A stretch of DNA of 7,004 nucleotides from Hydrogenimonas sp. (GTDB taxonomy: Bacteria; Campylobacterota; Campylobacteria; Campylobacterales; Hydrogenimonadaceae): contig NZ_JAOZOZ010000009.1 in assembly GCF_029933015.1 (NCBI RefSeq), positions 16,674 to 23,677 on the forward strand, written 5' to 3'. How positions within the stretch are numbered: the stretch's first letter is position 1; the number at the start of each line of letters is the position of its first letter. Position numbers and translations under genes: made by a program. Positions 1 through 5,635 of the stretch are shown piece by piece. The notes beneath the pieces were generated by a model. That model did no database searches. It had not been told where the DNA came from and saw only the letters and a list, made by a program, of their open reading frames with translations.

Positions 1-2049
1 CTTCTGGTCAATTTCAGAATCGCCGCGATCGTCACGATGGGGATCCCCTTCTCCTTCGCCATCGGCCTGCTCTTCCTCTACTACACGGGATATACGATCA
101 ATATCGTCTCCCTGCTGGGGGCGCTGATCGTCATCGGCATCGTCGTCGACGACGCGGTGGTGGTGGCCGAAAACATCCAGCGCTACATCGACGAAGGTCT
201 GAAGCGGCACGAGGCGGTGCTGCGCGGCGTGAGGGAGATGATTCTGCCCGTGACGCTGGCCACCGTCACGACGGTGGTCGCCTTTCTGCCCCTTTTCCTA
301 CTATCGGGAGAGATCGCCCATTTCATCATCCTGATCCCCATCGTCGTCATCATGGTACTGCTTGGGTCGCTGATCGAGAGTTTTCTCTTTCTGCCGCTGC
401 ACGCCAAGGAGTTTCTGAAAAGAGGGGGAAACATGGTCGACTGGCGCCCCCTCCAGCTCCGGTACGAAGCGGCGCTGATCTTCATCGTCCGCCACAAAAA
501 GAGTTTTCTGCTTCTTTTCGTCGTGGGTGTTCCCGTGGCGACGGTACTGATGGTCAAACAAATCCATTTTCAGTTTTTCCCATCCTTCGACAGCCGCTAC
601 ATCTACGTTACCGGCCGACTCGACATCAACACCCCGATCGAGACGACCCACCGCGTCGCCAAGGAGATCGAGGCGGCCCTGCTGGCCCACAGGAAGGAGC
701 TGGGACTCAAGTCGGTCTCGGCCGTGGCCGGTTCGCGCACGACGATGGGCGGAGAGAACGAGAAGGACAACGGCGCCTTCTACATCACGATGGAGCTTTA
801 CGACATGGTCGATCGCGACTGGATCAACCGCTGGCTCAATCCGATACTCAACCTCTCCTTCGAGTTTCACGATCCCGAAAAACGGCGTACCAGAAAGACC
901 TACGAACTGGCGGCGGATATCGAAAGGATCATCGCGCCTTTCAGGAAAAGATACGACCTCGAAGAGCTCGGTGTCAGACAGCGCCACATCGGTGTCATAC
1001 GCAACGACATCAAGATCAACTTTTCCGGCCGTGACGACGCGAAGATCGTCGCGGCGATGGAGCGTGTCAAAGAGGCGCTGGCGAAGCAGCCCGGCGTTAC
1101 GGGTGTCAGCGACAATCTCCAGTACGGCAAGCTGGAGTATCAGCTGAAGATCAACGACTACGGCGAGAGACTGGGGCTGACGGAGGGGGAGGTGGCACGC
1201 CTTCTGTCGGGCTATTTCCTGGAGCGCAGGCAGGCGATGACCTTCGGGCCGGAAGGGGTCGTCGAGATACGCACGGAGGAGATCGGCAAGGACGATCTCT
1301 CCCGGCTCGAAAATTTCGACTATCCGCTCTCCGACGGCCGTTTCGTGAAACTTCGCGACATCGCCGATTTCATGAAAAGCCGCGACTACATGGAGATCAA
1401 AAAGCGCGACGGCGTCGTGGTCAAGACGGTCTTCGCCACGGTCGACAAGCGCAAAACCACGGCCAACGACGTGCTCGACGCCATCGATCCGCTTCTGAAG
1501 AAGATCGAAAAGGAGGGGATCAAAATCCGCCTGATGGGAGAGAAGGAGAAGAACCGGCAGCTGGCCAAGGAGATGAAACACGCCGTCATGGTGGCGCTGT
1601 TCCTGATTCTGATCGCCCTGCTGCTCATTTTCGACCGTATCAAATACGCCCTGATGGTGATGTCGGTGATCCCCTTTTCGATTCTGGGGGCGCTGGCGGG
1701 CCACCTGATGCTGGGAATCAACCTCTCGATGCCCTCGCTCATCGGAATCCTGGGACTCGCGGGCGTCGTCGTCAACGACGGGATCATCATGCTCGATTTT
1801 CTCCACGGCACCCACGACTCGAAAACCTTTTTCCAGAAGGCGGCATTGCGCCTGCGCCCGATCCTGATCACGTCGATCACGACCTTTCTGGGGCTATTCA
1901 CGCTGATCTTCTTCGCCACGGGACAGGCGGTGATCCTCCAGCCGATCGCCGTGGCCATCGGTTTCGGCCTCGTCTGGGGGACGATTCTGAACCTTTTCTA
2001 TCTGCCGACACTCTATGCCGTCGTCAACCGTATTGAAACAAAGAGATAA
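1..2049 (+). CDS. RND-family efflux transporter, inner-membrane permease subunit (5' end outside window)
   Basis: This is the C-terminal 682 residues of a resistance-nodulation-division permease, a proton-driven pump that works with a periplasmic adaptor and outer-membrane channel. The reading frame is open from base 1, so the ATG at 37 is internal. By alignment to AcrB from memory about 357 residues are missing, giving a normal total near 1040. The window opens in TM3. TM4 carries the paired aspartates of the proton relay (residues 50-51, bases 148-153) in a G-I-V-V-D-D-A-V-V-V-A-E-N context. TM5-TM7 follow, then the FFPS motif at about 192-195, a periplasmic porter/docking region to about 520, and TM8-TM12 (about 526-672). 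In TM10 the position of AcrB Lys940 is Asn592, followed by Asp593. Substrate cannot be told; this looks like the HAE/AcrB-like branch rather than the metal (CusA) branch. Adaptor and channel genes, if linked, must lie to the left. No clear terminator follows the stop. Confidence 0.93.
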   Translation, partial: LLVNFRIAAIVTMGIPFSFAIGLLFLYYTGYTINIVSLLGALIVIGIVVDDAVVVAENIQRYIDEGLKRHEAVLRGVREMILPVTLATVTTVVAFLPLFLLSGEIAHFIILIPIVVIMVLLGSLIESFLFLPLHAKEFLKRGGNMVDWRPLQLRYEAALIFIVRHKKSFLLLFVVGVPVATVLMVKQIHFQFFPSFDSRYIYVTGRLDINTPIETTHRVAKEIEAALLAHRKELGLKSVSAVAGSRTTMGGENEKDNGAFYITMELYDMVDRDWINRWLNPILNLSFEFHDPEKRRTRKTYELAADIERIIAPFRKRYDLEELGVRQRHIGVIRNDIKINFSGRDDAKIVAAMERVKEALAKQPGVTGVSDNLQYGKLEYQLKINDYGERLGLTEGEVARLLSGYFLERRQAMTFGPEGVVEIRTEEIGKDDLSRLENFDYPLSDGRFVKLRDIADFMKSRDYMEIKKRDGVVVKTVFATVDKRKTTANDVLDAIDPLLKKIEKEGIKIRLMGEKEKNRQLAKEMKHAVMVALFLILIALLLIFDRIKYALMVMSVIPFSILGALAGHLMLGINLSMPSLIGILGLAGVVVNDGIIMLDFLHGTHDSKTFFQKAALRLRPILITSITTFLGLFTLIFFATGQAVILQPIAVAIGFGLVWGTILNLFYLPTLYAVVNRIETKR

Positions 2050-2078
2050 TTTTCCTATAATGAGCAAAACTATATAAT
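2033..2078 (+). promoter_or_regulatory. Sigma-70-like promoter for the cheZ operon, with a second tandem -10 box
   Basis: A TTGAAA hexamer at 2033-2038 is separated by 17 bp from a perfect TATAAT at 2056-2061. The -35 box lies in the last codons of the upstream RND gene, whose stop is at 2047-2049. A second TATAAT sits at 2073-2078, 17 nt further on start to start, with only a poor TTTTCC in the -35 position. Either box would start transcription upstream of the cheZ-like gene at 2105. The local AT-richness stands out against the GC-rich surroundings. Spacing and hexamers are seen directly; activity is inferred. Confidence 0.72.
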
Positions 2079-2104
2079 CGAAACACTATCTTCAAAGGTG
2101 ATGA

Positions 2105-2803
2105 ATGACTCAGGAAGAGCTTGACGCCATCATGGCGGGAGAGCTGGATTTGGAAGCGGAAGCGTTGTCGGACGATGCATCCATCCTCGACAGCGATCTG
2201 ATGGATTCGCAAGAGGAGATAACGCTCGAGGATGTGAAAGAGGAGGAGGTCGTCACGCCTCCGCCCGCCATTCGCGAGCATCGGGTCGTCGAACAGCTCG
2301 ACGACGTGACTCGGGATTCGGAAGAGAAGGCGAGCGAGATCTTCGACGCCCTCGAGGGCGTGATGGGCGATGTCGAGAACGCCCTTTCCGCCGTCGAAAA
2401 GATGCAGGTGATCGCGGAGGATTTCGAAGATCTCTTCATGACGCTCCACAAAAAATTTCCGCACATCAAACGTTTCAACAGTGCGGCCGCCCAGGCGGTG
2501 GCGCTTCACAAGCTCGCGGAGGAGACGACGGGCCTGCTGCAGGAGGCCGACACGAAAATACTGGGAGCCATGGATACGATGCAGTACCAGGATATCCATC
2601 GCCAGAAGATCGAGCGCGTCATCAACATCATGCGAGCGCTGAACCGTTATCTGAGCGCTCTTTTCGAAGGAAAGATCGAAGATAAAAAACGTGCGACGTC
2701 GGCGCGGCACATCCAGGGAGACAGGGGAGGGGAAGAGATCCTCTCCAACGACGATATCGAGGCGCTTATCGCGCAGTTCGGAGGCAACGATAAAAATGGT
2801 TGA
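2105..2803 (+). CDS. cheZ: CheZ-family chemotaxis phosphatase (CheY-P phosphatase, epsilonproteobacterial type)
   Basis: This 232-residue protein should dephosphorylate CheY-P and so end the flagellar-switch signal in the cytoplasm. The diagnostic region is the long helical stretch at about 75-190. It contains Y-Q-D-I-H-R-Q at residues 161-167, matching the catalytic D-L-T-G-Q of E. coli CheZ, with Asp163 and Gln167 as the expected catalytic pair. The remote CheZ relatives HP0170 and Cj0700 are known in this phylum, and Cj0700 precedes a U32 gene and purE as here. The N-terminus (M-T-Q-E-E-L-D-A-I-M-A-G) and the C-terminus (L-S-N-D-D-I-E-A-L-I-A-Q-F-G, residues 213-226) both resemble CheY-binding peptides of FliM or CheZ. 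Residues about 13-60 form an acidic, probably disordered linker. The start at 2105 is supported by AAAGGTG at 2094-2100. The gene heads an operon and its stop overlaps the U32 start by 8 nt. Confidence 0.85.
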   Translation: MTQEELDAIMAGELDLEAEALSDDASILDSDLMDSQEEITLEDVKEEEVVTPPPAIREHRVVEQLDDVTRDSEEKASEIFDALEGVMGDVENALSAVEKMQVIAEDFEDLFMTLHKKFPHIKRFNSAAAQAVALHKLAEETTGLLQEADTKILGAMDTMQYQDIHRQKIERVINIMRALNRYLSALFEGKIEDKKRATSARHIQGDRGGEEILSNDDIEALIAQFGGNDKNG

Positions 2804-4058
2804 GCTACTTTCGCCCGCGGGCAATCTCGAAAAACTCAAAATCGCCTTCGCCTACGGGGCCGATGCCGTCTACGGCGGTGTCAGCCACTTTTCCCTCAGG
2901 ATCCGCAGCGGCAAGGAGTTCACCTACGAGAGTTTTCAGGAGGGGATCGACTACGCCCACGCCCGGGGCAAGAAGGTCTACGTGACGATCAACGGATTTC
3001 CCTTCAACTCCCAGCTGGAACTCTACCGCAGCCATATGGAGAAGATGGCGGCGATGGGGCCGGACGCTTTCATCATCGCCACGCCGGGGCTGGTGAAGAT
3101 GGCCAGGGAAGTGGCCCCCGAGATCCCGGTACACCTCTCGACCCAGGCCAACGTGATGAACGTGCTGGATGCGCAGTTTTATTACGATATCGGCGTCAGC
3201 CGCATCATCGCCGCCAGGGAGATCAGCCTGCGGGACCTGGAAGCGATCAAGAAAGCGCTCCCCGATCTGGAACTGGAGGTATTCGTCCACGGCTCCATGT
3301 GTTTCGCCTACAGCGGGCGCTGCCTGATCAGTTCGCTCCAGAGCGGCCGGGTACCCAACCGCGGCAGCTGTGCCAACGACTGCCGCTTCCCCTACGTTCT
3401 CTACGCGGAAAACCCGGAGACGGGTGTCATGTTCCGCCTCGAGGAGGAGCCGGAGGTGGGCACCTACATCATGAACGCCAGGGATATGAACCTCGCCTCC
3501 CATATCGACGAGATTCTCGCTTCCGGCGTCGTCGATTCGCTCAAGATCGAGGGGCGTACCAAGAGCCCCTACTATGTGGCGGTGACGGCCCACGCCTATC
3601 GCCAGGCGATCGACGACTTCCATGCCGGACGTTTCGAGGCCGAAAAGTATCAGAAGGAGCTCCATACGACGAAGCACAGGGGGTTTACTGACGCCTACCT
3701 GATCCACCGTCCCTTCGAAAGGGAGGGGACCCAGAGTCTGGAGAGCTCCATCAGCGAGGGGACCCATCAGGTGGAGGCGCTGGTGGACGAGGCGGGACTG
3801 GCCTTTCTGGTCAAGGACAAGGTATGCGAAGGGGACGAGATGGAGATTCTGGCTCCCGCGCCGGTCACGGAAGAGGTATCAAACGAACGGGGCCGCATCT
3901 ACCGCAAAGAGGACGGCAGCTGGTGGCTGAAGATGGAAAAACTGGAAACGCCGAAAGGGAAAACCTACGAATGTATCCACAGCGGCAACGAAAACCCGAT
4001 CCTTCTTCCCGCGCCGCTGCCCCCTTTCACTTTTCTTAGAAAGAGACTCGATGGATGA
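2796..4058 (+). CDS. Peptidase U32 family protein, TrhP/PrtC-like (probable RNA hydroxylation enzyme)
   Basis: This 420-residue protein carries the complete U32 signature E-x-F-x-x-G-S-M-C-x6-C-x-I-S at residues 161-179. It also starts with the typical E-L-L-S-P-A-G-N barrel opening and has Y-G-A-D-A-V-Y-G-G at 20-28. Four clustered cysteines (169, 176, 192, 196) are candidate [4Fe-4S] ligands. Members of this family were first called collagenases or peptidases (PrtC). E. coli relatives with known roles instead support hydroxylation: TrhP (tRNA wobble uridine), RlhA (23S rRNA) and UbiU/UbiV (ubiquinone). Length and the K-H-R-G-F-T-D-A-Y-L segment near 293-302 fit the TrhP/PrtC branch best, so a tRNA role is likely but not proven. 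The start at 2796 is chosen because homology begins there and because it gives an 8-nt ATGGTTGA overlap with the cheZ-like gene. A GGAGG lies at 2780-2784, 11 nt upstream. An in-frame ATG at 2691 would add a basic tail inside the cheZ coding region and is rejected. Confidence 0.9.
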   Translation: MVELLSPAGNLEKLKIAFAYGADAVYGGVSHFSLRIRSGKEFTYESFQEGIDYAHARGKKVYVTINGFPFNSQLELYRSHMEKMAAMGPDAFIIATPGLVKMAREVAPEIPVHLSTQANVMNVLDAQFYYDIGVSRIIAAREISLRDLEAIKKALPDLELEVFVHGSMCFAYSGRCLISSLQSGRVPNRGSCANDCRFPYVLYAENPETGVMFRLEEEPEVGTYIMNARDMNLASHIDEILASGVVDSLKIEGRTKSPYYVAVTAHAYRQAIDDFHAGRFEAEKYQKELHTTKHRGFTDAYLIHRPFEREGTQSLESSISEGTHQVEALVDEAGLAFLVKDKVCEGDEMEILAPAPVTEEVSNERGRIYRKEDGSWWLKMEKLETPKGKTYECIHSGNENPILLPAPLPPFTFLRKRLDG

Positions 4059-4392
4059 GAAACTGACGCGCAGCCGATTGATTCGCATCTGGTGGGCCTG
4101 GCAGTGGAGGACCGTCGTGGCGACATTCATGGGTTCGCTGGTGCTGATTACGGTCTTCGCCTTTTTCGCCGGGTTTTTCGGCATGGACAAGGGGCTCATC
4201 ACGGCGATCGGCAATCTGATCTACATGGGTGTGGGTATCTTCGCGTCGATCTATTTTCTGGGGTTCGTTCTGAAGAAGGATTACGGAGATTTCAAACTCT
4301 CCATCGAAGAGAGGACTTATTGCAAGAAGGAGGAGCCGAAAATACGGCCCGACGAACCGGAGGGGTCGCAGACCGGAGATCGGATCGTCTGA
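4051..4392 (+). CDS. Small two-helix inner-membrane protein of unknown function
   Basis: I do not recognise this 113-residue protein. It has a basic, tryptophan-rich start (residues 1-20, with W-W-A-W-Q-W at 14-19). Two hydrophobic segments follow at about 21-43 and 49-74, then a charged tail from 75 onward rich in Lys, Glu and Pro. Basic residues on both outer sides suggest a hairpin with both ends in the cytoplasm. The start overlaps the U32 stop by 8 nt (ATGGATGA, 4051-4058), so it is probably translationally coupled. The preceding Shine-Dalgarno is weak (an AGAAAGAGA run around 4038-4046). It sits between the U32 gene and purE, which are adjacent in the C. jejuni order as I recall it, so it is an added gene here. 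A real gene is likely given the overlap, hydrophobic pattern and 34-nt spacing to purE. Confidence 0.78.
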   Translation: MDEKLTRSRLIRIWWAWQWRTVVATFMGSLVLITVFAFFAGFFGMDKGLITAIGNLIYMGVGIFASIYFLGFVLKKDYGDFKLSIEERTYCKKEEPKIRPDEPEGSQTGDRIV

Positions 4393-4426
4393 TTTTCGGT
4401 CTGCAACCAACCAAGAGGAGAAGAGC

Positions 4427-4927
4427 ATGAGATTTGTGTCGATCATTATCGGAAGCAAGAGCGATTACGAAGTGATGAAAGAGTGCGGCAAGACGCTGGA
4501 GAAGTTCGGGGTCCCCTACGAGCTGATCATCTCGTCGGCCCATCGCAGTCCCGAAAGGACGAAAAGCTACATCAAGGAGGCCGAAGAGCGCGGGGCCGTG
4601 GTTTTCATCGCGGCGGCGGGCATGGCGGCGCACCTGGCCGGTGCCGTGGCGGCGACGACGATCAAACCGGTGATCGGGGTGCCGATGAGCTCCTCCGACC
4701 TGCGGGGCGAGGACGCGCTGCTCAGTACCGTCATGATGCCGGCGGGCATGCCGGTCGCGACACTGGCCATCGGCAAGGCGGGCGCCATCAACAGCGCCTA
4801 TCTGGCGATGCAGATTCTCGCCATCGACGACGACGAGCTGAAGGTGAAACTCACCGAGGACAGACTGGCAAAGGCGAAGAAGGTGGAGACCGATTCGGCG
4901 GAGATCGAGGTTTTGATCTCGAAATAG
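4427..4927 (+). CDS. purE: N5-carboxyaminoimidazole ribonucleotide mutase (PurE, class I)
   Basis: PurE converts N5-CAIR to CAIR in de novo purine synthesis in the cytoplasm, normally as an octamer fed by PurK. This protein is 166 residues, the usual length. It shows the full set of motifs: G-S-K-S-D at 9-13, S-A-H-R at 37-40 with the active-site histidine at 39, A-A-G-M-A-A-H-L-A-G at 63-72, G-V-P-M at 84-87, and M-P-A-G-M-P-V at 104-110 leading into A-I-G-K-A-G-A. The A-A-H-L-A-G form points to the bacterial class I mutase rather than the class II AIR carboxylase. A strong AGGAG lies at 4416-4420, 6 nt before the ATG. It is the last gene of the cheZ operon: a terminator-like hairpin begins 7 nt past the stop. 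No purK is seen in the window. Confidence 0.97.
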   Translation: MRFVSIIIGSKSDYEVMKECGKTLEKFGVPYELIISSAHRSPERTKSYIKEAEERGAVVFIAAAGMAAHLAGAVAATTIKPVIGVPMSSSDLRGEDALLSTVMMPAGMPVATLAIGKAGAINSAYLAMQILAIDDDELKVKLTEDRLAKAKKVETDSAEIEVLISK

Positions 4928-4934
4928 ATTGTGG

Positions 4935-4962
4935 GCGACGCTTCGTGAAGAGGCGTCGCTTT
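4935..4962 (+). terminator. Probable intrinsic terminator downstream of purE
   Basis: GCGACGC at 4935-4941 pairs perfectly with GCGTCGC at 4953-4959. Three more pairs (one T-G) extend the stem inward to about 10 bp around the loop GTGAA (4945-4949). The hairpin starts 7 nt after the purE stop. The T-run after it is short (TTT at 4960-4962, then CAATCTT), so termination may be partial and allow read-through into the DUF3972 gene. The last two stem bases are also the first two of the longer inverted repeat. Confidence 0.6.
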
Positions 4963-5078
4963 CAATCTTCCTGTCGGCCTTCACATCGCCTCAGGCGTTT
5001 TTCCGGGGGGCAGGCGATTTCTCTCCTGAAAATCTGCCTTCGAAACCCCTTTTGAAAGCCGAAAGGAAGATTGAAAGC
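4958..5078. repeat. Imperfect inverted repeat, 26-nt arms around a structured 69-nt centre
   Basis: The left arm at 4958-4983 (beginning GCTTTCAATCTTCCT) is complementary to the right arm at 5053-5078 (ending AGGAAGATTGAAAGC). There are two mismatches in 26 positions, at 4973/5063 and 4979/5057. The 69-nt centre (4984-5052) has further pairing: ATCGCCT at 4985-4991 with AGGCGAT at 5012-5018, and GGCAG near 5009-5013 with CTGCC near 5034-5038. No ORF in it looks like a gene. It may be a MITE-like or REP-like dispersed element, a long RNA hairpin acting as a bidirectional terminator, or a leader structure for the DUF3972 operon. I saw no convincing target-site duplication at its edges. Confidence 0.72.
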
Positions 5079-5149
5079 TTCATGGGTCGGCAATTTCGAA
5101 AAAAGAGTTGTGACCAAAGGGCGTAAGAAGCTTTGAAAAAAGGAAAAAG

Positions 5150-5635
5150 ATGAGTACCTGGCTGAATATCAGAGCGTATGCGAAACTGACGGGCAAGGAT
5201 TTCGACGAAGTGCTGGAGATGGTGGACGGGGGTCTGCTGGAGTCGAAGGAGGAGGATGGCGACATCTTCATCAAAGCCGACGCCCAGGAGACGCTTCCGG
5301 CGGAGGCGCCGCCGCAGCGGGGGGAAGTGCTGAAAGTCGACATGCAGACGGGTGACGGGCTGCAGTTTGTCGAAAAGACGATCGGGACGATTCTTTCGAT
5401 GCACGAAAAGGTGGTCGACGCCAAAGAGGAGACCCTCGAGGCGCTCAAGAACGAAAACCAGTTTCTCAAAGAGGCGCTCGTGTCGATGCAGGAGCTCTAC
5501 GACGAGGACCGCCGCACCATCGAAACGCTGACCAACGAACTCAACGCCACGAGGGAGGAGCTGGAGTTCGTGAAGCGCAAATACAAACTGATGTGGGGCA
5601 AGATGGTGGAAAAACATGCGGGGAAGAGCTCATGA
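5150..5635 (+). CDS. DUF3972 family protein, putative DNA-binding-like N-terminus plus coiled coil
   Basis: This 161-residue protein matches the uncharacterised DUF3972 family (Cj0703 type), which I know mainly from Campylobacterota, next to purE as here. Residues about 4-45 (W-L-N-I-R-A-Y-A-K-L-T-G-K followed by V-L-E-M-V-D-G-G-L-L) look like a small MerR/excisionase-type helix-turn-helix with a short beta wing. A variable linker with Pro and Ala spans about 46-60. Residues about 70-150 are a long, highly charged helix with heptad-like hydrophobic spacing, probably a dimeric coiled coil. There is no signal peptide or membrane segment, so a cytoplasmic protein is expected. AAGGA at 5140-5144 lies 5 nt before the ATG. 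Its stop overlaps the DUF89 start by 4 nt. A regulatory or structural role is inference; the function is unknown. Confidence 0.85.
   Translation: MSTWLNIRAYAKLTGKDFDEVLEMVDGGLLESKEEDGDIFIKADAQETLPAEAPPQRGEVLKVDMQTGDGLQFVEKTIGTILSMHEKVVDAKEETLEALKNENQFLKEALVSMQELYDEDRRTIETLTNELNATREELEFVKRKYKLMWGKMVEKHAGKSS

Larger units (their letters stand above)
4928..5149. other. 222-bp intergenic region between purE and the DUF3972 gene
   Basis: This is the only sizeable gap in the window. It holds the terminator-like hairpin (4935-4962), the long inverted repeat (4958-5078), and about 70 bp leading to the DUF3972 start. That last part has an A-rich run at 5098-5104 and a HindIII-type AAGCTT at both 5075-5080 and 5128-5133. 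The matching octamers AAAGCTTC (5074-5081) and GAAGCTTT (5127-5134) form a small inverted repeat. I found no -35/-10 pair with good spacing, so a promoter for the downstream operon is not assigned. Short open frames here have no family resemblance. Confidence 0.6.

Noticed and set aside
301..1815. Long antisense open frame (504 codons) across the RND gene
   Set aside because: Its His/Asp/Arg-rich translation has no domain pattern and lies opposite strongly conserved RND motifs. Similar long minus-strand frames lie opposite most genes here, as expected from the GC-rich codon usage.
2691..2795. Upstream extension of the U32 protein from an ATG at 2691
   Set aside because: It adds 35 Arg/Ser-rich residues read from inside the cheZ coding region. 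Family similarity begins at the ATG at 2796, which also forms a typical short overlap.
2024..2839. Antisense open frame (271 codons) over the cheZ-like gene
   Set aside because: It runs opposite a gene with a catalytic motif, ribosome-binding site and promoter; the translation looks like reverse-complement noise.
4929..5126. Short open frames in the purE-DUF3972 gap on either strand
   Set aside because: They pass through the inverted repeat and terminator hairpin, lack ribosome-binding sites and have no recognisable composition. If related peptides are annotated elsewhere, they would more likely be copies of the repeat than proteins.
5108..5129. Possible promoter (TTGTGA ... TAAGAA) before the DUF3972 gene
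   Set aside because: The spacing is only about 10 bp and the -10 match is poor, so it is not a credible sigma-70 promoter.
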